A stretch of DNA of 7,327 nucleotides from Acidobacteriota bacterium (GCA_025353435.1 JANXQR010000706.1:1-7327); one strand, 5' to 3'. Positions 1-4,980 are shown, counted from the first letter of the stretch. Numbers and translations: made by a program. Notes: generated by a model not told the origin, from the sequence alone.

Positions 1-1259
1 ACCAGTAGCGCTAGAAGGAAGACTAGGTGGAGCAATGTACCCGTCTGCAGTTGGAACGGCGGCAGGGGCACGGGAACCTCAAAGATGCGCATGCTTGGAA
101 GGTCCGTTAATCCAGCCTGCGCCATCACGATGGCCAGGTTGTCCCCAAAGTAAAAACCCAGATCCAGCACCGTAGGAAGCAGAAGAAGATGCGCGTCGAG
201 ATTGCCGCGCACGGCGCTCCGGACGAGAGTGAAAAGGATCCACAGCATTGCTGGCATCAGGCAGGCAATCTGAATCGAAGCCGAGGTGGCCGGCGAGGCC
301 CAGTGCGGCCAGTACAAAACCGAAGCCGGAGGGCTGAGCGCCGCAAGAACAAGGGCGACGTGGCCTAATTTGCCGGCGCGAGCGGCCAACACGCGCGAGA
401 AAAACAGCAGCGAAGCGCAGATCATTACGGCAACGAGTGCCGCGTCCACGAGGTCGTAAACAGGCTCGGGGAACCAGGCGTCGAGCTGTTGGCCGATATA
501 GAACACGTTGTCCGCCGACTGCGCCAGCAGCAAGCAGGCAAACCACAGATACTCGCGCTCGGCGGGCCGCATCAGGAAGAGGCAAAGCACGGCAATTCCC
601 ACCAGTGTGGTAATGATGCTGTAGGAATAGGCGTCAACGAATCTGACACTGCGCTGCACATAATAGTGCTTCTGCTCGGAACGCAGGAGCTTCGGGTCGC
701 CGGCCATATGACCTGGCTCCAGCGGTCCACCCCCTTCGTAGCTGGCCCAGGCGGGCGAATGCCACATACGCAGGGCTACTTCCACGGTCCGCGCGGAAGG
801 ATTGCCGGCTTCAGTCAGTGGAAACAAATGAAAATTGAACTCGGTTGATGGCAGCGTTTTGGGAGGAAATGGGCCCCGGCTGCCTACCAGCTTTCCATCG
901 ACGTACACCTCGTAGGAGCTGACTGTCGGAGCGAGCAGCAAGTCGGTGGGCTTGTCTCCGGCAGGAACGCTGACTGTGAACCGATACCAGCCGAAGCCGC
1001 CCATGTTCGGATAGCCCTGCTCCGACCACGGCTTGCTACTATCGAGCAACACCCAACCCTTGTCGTCGAATCCCGCAGCGGCCCACGCAAAACTGCCGCC
1101 TGTTGATGGGGAATCGCCGGGATGAAACCGCCAGTGGCCGTCGAGGGAAACCACTGGCTCACGGCCCTTGTCGAGATCGAATGACTGCCCCCACGCTGCC
1201 CCGCAACTCATCAAGAGCAGGAGTGCCAGTAGACACCGAAGGGCGGAACGAAGGCGCAT
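1..1259 (-). CDS. 7TM-DISM-type membrane sensor protein, N-terminal part (3' end beyond window)
   Basis: The reading frame is open from an ATG at 1259 to the left edge (419 codons, no stop). AAGGAA lies 8 bases upstream of the ATG and supports this start. Residues 1-24 form a signal peptide (Arg-rich start, Leu-rich core, Ala-Ala-Trp-Gly before Gln25); Cys19 could be a poor lipobox alternative. Residues about 38-170 resemble the galactose-binding jelly-roll at the N-terminus of family 2 glycosidases and of 7TMR-DISM ectodomains: LDGHWRF, then GFGWYRF at 88-94, then YEVYVDGKLVG at 116-126. Seven hydrophobic segments follow at about 212-230, 237-256, 269-289, 297-317, 328-347, 356-380 and from 405. 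The expected role is sensing an extracellular ligand and signalling to a cytoplasmic domain. In this family the output is typically a PP2C/SpoIIE phosphatase, a GGDEF domain or a histidine kinase, but it lies outside the window, so the output type is unknown. Architecture is confident; ligand and output are not. Confidence 0.82.
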   Translation of the reverse strand, partial: MRLRSALRCLLALLLLMSCGAAWGQSFDLDKGREPVVSLDGHWRFHPGDSPSTGGSFAWAAAGFDDKGWVLLDSSKPWSEQGYPNMGGFGWYRFTVSVPAGDKPTDLLLAPTVSSYEVYVDGKLVGSRGPFPPKTLPSTEFNFHLFPLTEAGNPSARTVEVALRMWHSPAWASYEGGGPLEPGHMAGDPKLLRSEQKHYYVQRSVRFVDAYSYSIITTLVGIAVLCLFLMRPAEREYLWFACLLLAQSADNVFYIGQQLDAWFPEPVYDLVDAALVAVMICASLLFFSRVLAARAGKLGHVALVLAALSPPASVLYWPHWASPATSASIQIACLMPAMLWILFTLVRSAVRGNLDAHLLLLPTVLDLGFYFGDNLAIVMAQAGLTDLPSMRIFEVPVPLPPFQLQTGTLLHLVFLLALL

Positions 1260-1396
1260 GAGACGTTTCCTTGTATCTATCCGGGGGGCAGAAAACCTTG
1301 GTCAAAAAACGTGATTCGATGCTAAATCAGTTCAATCCCTCTGGCGACGGATATTCGGCCCTTCAATGCCGGGTCCGTGCAGTTAGAGTGTTGTGC

Positions 1397-2389
1397 ATGG
1401 ACGTTTTGAGGATTATTGGAACGGGAGCGTTGCTGGTCGCCGGCCTTGGATCCGTATTCTCGCAAGGCGCCGCAGGTAGCCAGGAGGCGTCGGTAGCGGC
1501 AAGAAAAGCCATCAAAAGCGCTCCGCAAATGGCGATTCTCGATACCGACATCGGCGATGACATCGACGACGCCTTTGCGCTGGCGTTGCTGTTGCGCAGC
1601 CCTGAAGTGAAGCTCCTCGGAATCACCACAACATTCGGCGATACGGAGTTGCGCGCGCGTCTCACTGATCGTTTTCTGGCATCAGTGCACCGATCTGGAA
1701 TTCCGGTGGCTGCCGGCCAGGTAATGCCTCATTCCAACGTTTTTACGCAGGCTGCCTATGCGAAGCAAATACCGGCTCATGCCCATCCTGAGGCGGTGAA
1801 ATTCCTTCTGGATCAGATCAAGGCGTATCCAGGCCAGATCACCCTCATCGCAATTGGCCCGCTGGTCAATGTGCGAGAAGCAATCGCTCGCGATCCGGAC
1901 ACGTTTCGCAAGCTGAAGCGCGTGGTCATGATGGGTGGAAGCGTGTACCGGGGATATGGCGACCACCGGCCGCCGGAGCCCGAATGGAACATCGTGTGCG
2001 ACCCCGCGGGCGCGAAGGCGCTGCTGGCTTCCGGCGTGCCGATTCACATGATGCCCCTCGATTCCACGCAAATCCATCTCGAGGAAGCGCAGCGGGAACG
2101 GATCTTTGCGTTCGGGTCGCCGCTGACCGATCAGATTACGCTGCTTTATCACCAGTGGATTGGCAACACGGACAATCACGCCAAGACGCCAACACTCTTC
2201 GACCCAGTGGCTGCGGCCTATGCAATTCACCCTGAGATTTGTCCCATGACTCCTCTCCGTCTCGAGGTCGACGAGAAAGGCTTCACTCGCCCCGTCGACG
2301 GAGCACCCAACGCCAACGTCTGCCTGAAATCAGACGAAAAGGGCTTCCTCGAACTGCTCCTGGGACGGGTTGCGAGCGCCGAACGCTGA
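1397..2389 (+). CDS. Exported nucleoside hydrolase (inosine/uridine-preferring family)
   Basis: The predicted 330-residue protein would hydrolyse the N-glycosidic bond of ribonucleosides, giving base plus ribose; substrate preference cannot be read from sequence. Family signatures, numbered from the ATG at 1397: the calcium/ribose-binding N-terminal motif DTDIGDDIDDA (49-59), IAIGPLVN (151-158), MMGG (178-181), EWNIVCDP (196-203, with the ribose-contacting Glu and Asn), and FDPVAAAY, whose Asp269 matches the C-terminal calcium ligand. The His that precedes this Asp in the Crithidia-type enzymes is Phe here, and the usual GPLTN is GPLVN. Residues 1-24 look like a signal peptide, suggesting periplasmic nucleoside salvage. 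The frame is open back to 1271, with other in-frame starts at 1271, 1319, 1388 (GTG) and 1391 (TTG). None has a good Shine-Dalgarno sequence, and 1397 was chosen because it best fits the signal peptide. The gene is divergent from the sensor gene, with about 137 bases between the starts. Function is confident, start less so. Confidence 0.88.
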   Translation: MDVLRIIGTGALLVAGLGSVFSQGAAGSQEASVAARKAIKSAPQMAILDTDIGDDIDDAFALALLLRSPEVKLLGITTTFGDTELRARLTDRFLASVHRSGIPVAAGQVMPHSNVFTQAAYAKQIPAHAHPEAVKFLLDQIKAYPGQITLIAIGPLVNVREAIARDPDTFRKLKRVVMMGGSVYRGYGDHRPPEPEWNIVCDPAGAKALLASGVPIHMMPLDSTQIHLEEAQRERIFAFGSPLTDQITLLYHQWIGNTDNHAKTPTLFDPVAAAYAIHPEICPMTPLRLEVDEKGFTRPVDGAPNANVCLKSDEKGFLELLLGRVASAER

Positions 2390-2397
2390 TTTGAGCA

Positions 2398-2440
2398 CCT
2401 TTCCCGACCGATTTGATTTACACGAATTGGTCCGGGAAGG
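2398..2440 (+). terminator. Stem-loop after the nucleoside hydrolase gene, terminator-like but without a U-tract
   Basis: The left arm 2398-2413 pairs with 2425-2440: CCTT/AAGG, then CCCG/CGGG, then ACC/GGT extended by GATT/AATT. There is one bulged base on each side (T2402, C2432), one G-T pair and an 11-base loop. It starts eight bases after the stop codon of the hydrolase, the usual place for a terminator or 3'-stabilising hairpin. The sequence that follows (GCGATTCCC) is not T-rich, so classical intrinsic termination is doubtful. A role in mRNA 3'-end protection, or in Rho-assisted termination, is equally possible. Confidence 0.45.
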
Positions 2441-2490
2441 CGATTCCCACAGAAGAACAGGCTCTGTGCGCGCCATCACTTTCATTTCCA

Positions 2491-2519
2491 TTGACATCGG
2501 CAGACAGTAGGACAAAAAT
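2491..2519 (+). promoter_or_regulatory. Possible sigma-70 promoter for the lipoprotein gene
   Basis: A perfect TTGACA at 2491-2496 is followed after 17 bases by AAAAAT at 2514-2519, which matches the TATAAT consensus at four of six positions. Transcription would start near 2526 and give a 5' leader of about 145 bases before the GTG at 2671. The -10 is weak and no experimental data are available. It is the only reasonable promoter I see between the hydrolase terminator-like hairpin and the lipoprotein gene. Confidence 0.35.
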
Positions 2520-2637
2520 GGCGGCGTCGATTTCGCGCCAGTTTTGAGGGGCTCAGCCTGGACCCTCGCCGATTCGGTCGAGCGAGCGCCTTGAAAGCCG
2601 GTGGATTCTTCAGTTCGTCAACGCGAAATCGCGAAGA

Positions 2638-2665
2638 GCCTGCGGACAAACGCAGGCCAAGGAGG
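2638..2665 (+). promoter_or_regulatory. Hairpin abutting a strong Shine-Dalgarno sequence that sets the GTG start at 2671
   Basis: GCCTGCG (2638-2644) pairs perfectly with CGCAGGC (2651-2657) around a GACAAA loop. One base later comes AAGGAGG (2659-2665), five bases before GTG at 2671. The ribosome-binding site is near-consensus and fixes the start at GTG rather than the in-frame ATG at 2683. The stem does not cover the Shine-Dalgarno sequence, so it may keep the site open or protect the transcript 5' region. That role is inference. Confidence 0.6.
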
Positions 2666-2670
2666 AATTT

Positions 2671-3258
2671 GTGAGCAAGCTGATGAAGATTTATGCCGCC
2701 GGGGCCCTGGCGGCCTTGGGAACGGGAATGTTGATGGTTGGATGCCATTCTGCACCGGATTTGAGCAAGACCGCCGCCCTCGCGCTGATCCAGGCCGACT
2801 ATGACAAGCGACCCGCGGAGCCTGCAACCATCGCCGTGGATGACATGGGGCTGAAACAGGGGATCAGCAAGAACCTTTGGAAACTGACCAAGATTTACCC
2901 CAATAATCGCTGGGCGGATTACGCCCTCACCGACGAAGGGAAGAAGGCTATCAAGCTGGCGGGAACCGGTGAAGCGATTCAATGGCGTCCGGAAGAGGGC
3001 ACCAAGGACTTTCACTTCTTCGTTATTACGGTGGTGTCCAACCACCTGAAGGCAAAAGATGTTGCGGACCCGCAGGACGATGTTGTGGCGAACGTGCAGA
3101 CCGCCAAGAGCGCCGGATTTACCGAGGTATACGACTGGACAGGTATTCCGGATTCGGTCCAGACCATCGCACACAACGCCATCAACCGCCTAAGCACCCA
3201 TCGCAAGGCCGATTTTGCCTTTGAAAGTGGTGCGTGGACGGTGCATTCCATCAACTGA
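2671..3258 (+). CDS. Putative lipoprotein of unknown function
   Basis: This is a 195-residue protein that I do not recognise. Residues 1-24 form a lipoprotein-type signal: two Lys near the start, an Ala/Leu/Gly-rich core, and Met-Val-Gly-Cys with Cys25 as the probable lipidated residue (Met at -3 is a less common lipobox residue). The mature part, about 170 residues, is soluble and mixed in charge, with no further membrane segment. It contains KNLWKLTKIYPNNRWADYALTDEGK at about 68-92 (recognisable by its Trp and Tyr residues), a hydrophobic strand FHFFVITVVSNHL near 114-126, and a C-terminal FAFESGAWTVHSI that looks like edge strands of a small beta-rich fold. GTG is the start because AAGGAGG lies five bases upstream. 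It is flanked by a terminator-like hairpin plus possible promoter upstream and the str-operon leader downstream, so it is probably monocistronic. The coding call is firm; lipoprotein status is likely; function is unknown. Confidence 0.8.
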   Translation: MSKLMKIYAAGALAALGTGMLMVGCHSAPDLSKTAALALIQADYDKRPAEPATIAVDDMGLKQGISKNLWKLTKIYPNNRWADYALTDEGKKAIKLAGTGEAIQWRPEEGTKDFHFFVITVVSNHLKAKDVADPQDDVVANVQTAKSAGFTEVYDWTGIPDSVQTIAHNAINRLSTHRKADFAFESGAWTVHSIN

Positions 3259-3305
3259 TCGCTTCGCGTTTTGCCAGATGCAAGGGGCCGTTGCAGAATT
3301 TACTA

Positions 3306-3333
3306 GACTCACGTGGGTCTTCGTTGACCACGT
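3306..3333. repeat. Overlapping inverted repeats at the str-operon promoter
   Basis: Two dyads share sequence here. GACTCAC-GTGGGTC (3306-3319) is a 14-base near-palindrome with one mismatch centred on CACGTG. ACGTGGGTC (3311-3319) also pairs with GACCACGT (3326-3333) around TTCGTT, with one bulged G. The second arm covers most of the candidate -35 box (3324-3329). As DNA it could be an operator. As RNA from the upstream lipoprotein gene, whose stop is about 50 bases away, it could be a terminator, since a T-rich stretch follows at 3339-3353. The sequence alone does not decide between these. Confidence 0.45.
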
Positions 3334-3352
3334 CGGGGTTTCTTGTTATTGT
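3324..3352 (+). promoter_or_regulatory. Candidate sigma-70 promoter of the str operon
   Basis: TTGACC (3324-3329) matches the -35 consensus at five of six positions. After exactly 17 bases comes TATTGT (3347-3352), matching the -10 at four of six and preceded by TG one base upstream (3344-3345), giving an extended -10. This is the best promoter-like pair in the window and sits upstream of a highly expressed operon. The start would be near 3359, implying a leader of about 490 bases before rpsL. A nearer promoter was looked for and not found. Confidence 0.5.
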
Positions 3353-3733
3353 TAAAAGGTTCCGCAAGAACGTCCGTTTCCGTGTGTTCTGACGGAAAAG
3401 GATGAACGGGAAGCCCAAACCGGGAGACTGGTCGCGGGTGAATCCTGAGGCAGGCAGGTTTTGAGTCAGCCAGACAGGCCCTGAAGTCGCTCTTTTCTTG
3501 CGAAGGGCAAGGGCAACGTCGATCGGACGCATGAGTCAAGACGGGTGATGTTAGCCCGGAAGCGTTTCGATCGCGAATATTCGCTACGGCGCTCGCGCGT
3601 TCTCCACCTTGGAGGGCTATGTGAGCCGGAACCGCGAAACGGAGTTGGCTTTCCGGCCAGGATTTGGCGGAAACGCGCAGCCACCGTCGCGGGTCTCGTC
3701 TGAGATGGGAAGAAGGCAGACGCGAAGCAGAAT

Positions 3734-3793
3734 CCTGGGCTTCTGTGCGTGTGTCCGGCTTTATAGCTGGCGCGTAACAGAGGAGCCCGAAGG
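3734..3793 (+). promoter_or_regulatory. Large multi-helix hairpin in the rpsL leader
   Basis: Nested pairing from outside inward: CCT/AGG (3734-3736 with 3791-3793), GGGCT/AGCCC (3737-3741 with 3784-3788), TCTGT/ACAGA (3742-3746 with 3777-3781), GCG/CGC (3747-3749 with 3771-3773), and CCGGC/GCTGG (3755-3759 with 3766-3770, one G-T pair), closed by a TTTATA loop. The helices are separated by two-base bulges (3782-3783 and 3789-3790) and small internal loops, giving 21 pairs in 60 bases. It ends about 40 bases before the rpsL Shine-Dalgarno sequence. This is the most convincing RNA structure in the leader. Bulged coaxial helices of this kind can form protein-binding sites, but no ligand can be named. 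Confidence 0.5.
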
Positions 3794-3834
3794 TGCTGCG
3801 CGCGGCTGTTTGAACGAAGGTAAAGGTTTTTGGG

Positions 3835-3841
3835 TAAGGAG
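3835..3841 (+). promoter_or_regulatory. Ribosome-binding site that fixes the rpsL TTG start
   Basis: TAAGGAG lies seven bases upstream of TTG at 3849. No in-frame ATG or GTG sits at this position, so the strong Shine-Dalgarno sequence together with the S12 homology boundary decides the start. Confidence 0.75.
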
Positions 3842-3848
3842 TTGCGGT

Positions 3849-4250
3849 TTGCCGACATTTAATCAACTGGTAAGGAAGGGGCGCACGGCCCCCCGTTACA
3901 AAACGGCGTCACCGGCCCTGCAGGCTTCGCCGCAGCGGCGCGGCGTTTGCACCCGCGTGTACACCCAGACGCCCAAGAAGCCGAATTCGGCGCTGCGCAA
4001 GGTGGCTCGCGTCAGGCTCACAAACGGGATTGAGGTCACGACCTACATTCCCGGCATCGGCCACAACCTGCAGGAGCACTCGATCGTGCTCATTCGCGGC
4101 GGCCGTGTGAAGGACCTCCCCGGTGTTCGCTATCACGTGGTGCGCGGCACGCTTGATTCGGTTGGCGTGGCCAATCGCAAGCAGAGCCGTTCCAAGTACG
4201 GAGCCAAGCGCGCCAAAGGCGGAGCGGCACCGGCAAAGGGTAAGAAGTAA
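3849..4250 (+). CDS. rpsL: 30S ribosomal protein S12
   Basis: The 133-residue S12 sits at the decoding centre of the 30S subunit and controls fidelity. The sequence follows the family closely: PTFNQLVRKGR (2-12), GVCTRVYTQTPKKPNSALRKV (about 32-52), EVTTYIPGIGHNLQEHS (62-78), RGGRVKDLPGVRYH (83-96) and RKQSRSKYG (110-118). Lys43, Lys44, Lys88 and Pro91 (Met counted) are the unmutated residues at the known streptomycin-resistance positions. Asp89 is the equivalent of the residue methylthiolated by RimO in E. coli. The tail AKGGAAPAKGKK makes it several residues longer than the E. coli protein. Translation starts at TTG. The frame is open upstream to 3609, but those 80 codons show no S12 similarity and carry the leader hairpin. 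It is the first gene of the str operon; rpsG follows after 145 bases. Confidence 0.97.
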   Translation: MPTFNQLVRKGRTAPRYKTASPALQASPQRRGVCTRVYTQTPKKPNSALRKVARVRLTNGIEVTTYIPGIGHNLQEHSIVLIRGGRVKDLPGVRYHVVRGTLDSVGVANRKQSRSKYGAKRAKGGAAPAKGKK

Positions 4251-4252
4251 AC

Positions 4253-4280
4253 AGTTGTCAGTGATCAGTTGTCAGTGATC
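4253..4280 (+). repeat. Tandem 14-base repeat built from heptamers, rpsL-rpsG spacer
   Basis: AGTTGTCAGTGATC occurs twice in direct succession (4253-4266 and 4267-4280) without mismatch. Each copy is two related heptamers, AGTTGTC and AGTGATC, so the block is four AGT-type heptamers. It starts two bases after the rpsL stop codon. The last TCAGTGATC (4272-4280) can also pair with GACCACTGA (4293-4301), eight of nine positions, forming a hairpin with a 12-base loop. Confidence 0.85.
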
Positions 4281-4323
4281 GGCAAAGATTCTGACCACTG
4301 AAATCTGAACACGGAATTTCGGT

Positions 4324-4384
4324 TCCCGGACGGATCATTGAGCCGGGACTAGGGCAGCATGAGCCGCGCGAGAGCGCGAAAGGG
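4324..4384 (+). promoter_or_regulatory. Hairpins and Shine-Dalgarno before rpsG, possible translational control site
   Basis: TCCCGG (4324-4329) pairs with CCGGGA (4343-4348). CGCGC (4365-4369) pairs with GCGCG (4374-4378) around a GAGA tetraloop of the stable GNRA class. AAAGGG (4379-4384) follows the second stem directly and lies 11 bases before the rpsG ATG, a somewhat long spacing. In E. coli, S7 represses its own operon by binding the rpsL-rpsG spacer. The position matches here, but I see no specific sequence match to the E. coli site, so the S7 role is inference. Confidence 0.45.
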
Positions 4385-4395
4385 TTTGAAGAAAA

Positions 4396-4869
4396 ATGCC
4401 GAGAAAAGGGCACATTGCGAAGCGGGAAGTAGCGCCGGACCCGGTTTACGGATCCACGCTGGTCACCAAGTTTGTGAATTCCATGATGTGGGGCGGCAAG
4501 AAGTCGACCGCGCAGAGCATCTTCTACCAGGCCATGAAGAACCTGGAGGAGAAGGGTGGCGGCGATGACGCGCTGAAGCTGTTCAAGAAGGCTGTCGAGA
4601 ACTGCAAGCCGCTGCTTGAAGTGAAGACCCGCCGCGTGGGTGGTGCTAACTACCAGGTGCCGATCGAGGTCCTTCCCGATCGCCGCACCTCGCTAGCCAT
4701 TCGCTGGCTCATCACCTACGGTCGAAACCGTGGTGAAAAGGGCATGATCGACAAGTTGGGAAATGAATTGCTTGACGCTGCCAACGGTCGCGGCGCGGCA
4801 ATGAAGAAGAAGGAAGATGTCCACCGCATGGCCGAGGCCAACAAGGCTTTCGCTCACTATCGCTGGTAG
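4396..4869 (+). CDS. rpsG: 30S ribosomal protein S7
   Basis: The 157-residue S7 nucleates assembly of the 30S head by binding the 3' major domain of 16S rRNA and lines the mRNA exit/E-site region. Length is typical of bacteria. Visible family features: MPRKG start, the N-terminal signature DPVYGSTLVTKFVNSMMWGGKKSTA (15-39), EVKTRRVGGANYQVP (75-89), the RRTSLAIRWL helix (96-105), and the C-terminal EDVHRMAEANKAFAHYRW (140-157), nearly identical to the E. coli end. The start is ATG with a modest ribosome-binding site (AAAGGG, 11 bases away, or the purine run GAAGAAAA directly upstream). It lies between rpsL and fusA in the standard str-operon order, and no residue looks anomalous. Confidence 0.98.
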   Translation: MPRKGHIAKREVAPDPVYGSTLVTKFVNSMMWGGKKSTAQSIFYQAMKNLEEKGGGDDALKLFKKAVENCKPLLEVKTRRVGGANYQVPIEVLPDRRTSLAIRWLITYGRNRGEKGMIDKLGNELLDAANGRGAAMKKKEDVHRMAEANKAFAHYRW

Positions 4870-4948
4870 GCGGCCCTTCGTCAGAGAGTTTTTTGTTCGG
4901 ATCGCAAGCAGTATCCGGGCGTTGAGTTTAGAGAATTAAGAAACAACC

Positions 4949-4971
4949 GCGGGCTCGCAAGCCCGCAAGGA
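4949..4971 (+). promoter_or_regulatory. Hairpin abutting the fusA Shine-Dalgarno sequence
   Basis: GCGGGCT (4949-4955) pairs perfectly with AGCCCGC (4960-4966) around a CGCA tetraloop. AAGGA (4967-4971) follows with no gap and lies nine bases before the GTG start at 4981. A TGA in the fusA frame at 4972-4974 excludes any earlier fusA start. The rest of the rpsG-fusA spacer holds a weak CGGAT/ATCCG stem (4898-4917) and a six-T run with no stem before it. No terminator is seen, which fits co-transcription. Confidence 0.6.
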
Positions 4972-4980
4972 TGAATCAAA

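Larger units (their letters stand above)
3353..3848 (+). promoter_or_regulatory. Long, gene-free, structured leader region of the str operon
   Basis: No credible protein gene lies in this stretch on either strand; the open frames look compositionally random and lack ribosome-binding sites. It is rich in short self-complementary segments: TTTCCGT/ACGGAAA (3377-3398), CTTGC/GCAAG (3497-3511), the perfect palindrome GCGAATATTCGC (3573-3584), CTCC/GGAG (3602-3614), GCCGGAA/TTCCGGC (3625-3657), and the large hairpin at 3734-3793. If the promoter at 3324-3352 is right, this is an unusually long 5' untranslated region. Leaders of ribosomal-protein operons often bind a ribosomal protein or act by attenuation, but I recognise no described leader motif or ncRNA family (no RNase P, tmRNA, SRP RNA or tRNA signature). 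Confidence 0.45.

Noticed and set aside
79..585. 168-codon open frame on the minus strand in a different frame from the sensor gene
   Set aside because: The overlapping frame that continues from ATG 1259 to the window edge encodes a coherent signal peptide, ectodomain and seven membrane helices, so this one is an out-of-frame shadow.
1276..1305. Minus-strand promoter (TTGACC at 1305-1300 with a GATAGA -10) for the sensor gene
   Set aside because: The -10 matches at only three positions, and the implied start would fall inside the ribosome-binding site.
2482..3174. 230-codon open frame on the minus strand over the lipoprotein gene
   Set aside because: The plus-strand gene has a signal sequence and a near-consensus Shine-Dalgarno sequence. 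The antisense frame has neither and looks random in composition.
3609..3848. 80-codon in-frame extension upstream of rpsL, starting at ATG 3609
   Set aside because: The residues show no S12 similarity, there is no ribosome-binding site at 3609, and the segment contains the large leader hairpin. The TTG at 3849 has a strong Shine-Dalgarno sequence and matches the family N-terminus.
3309..3866. 185-codon open frame on the minus strand in the rpsL leader
   Set aside because: It has low-complexity Arg/Ser/Pro-rich content, no ribosome-binding site and no domain, and it runs into rpsL. It is consistent with chance in GC-rich non-coding DNA.
4253..4280. CRISPR-like or phage attachment repeat
   Set aside because: The 14-base units are directly adjacent with no spacers, no cas genes are near, and no integrase or mobile-element gene is present.
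4889..4894. Six-T run after rpsG as an intrinsic terminator
   Set aside because: No stem precedes it, and termination here would separate fusA from its operon.
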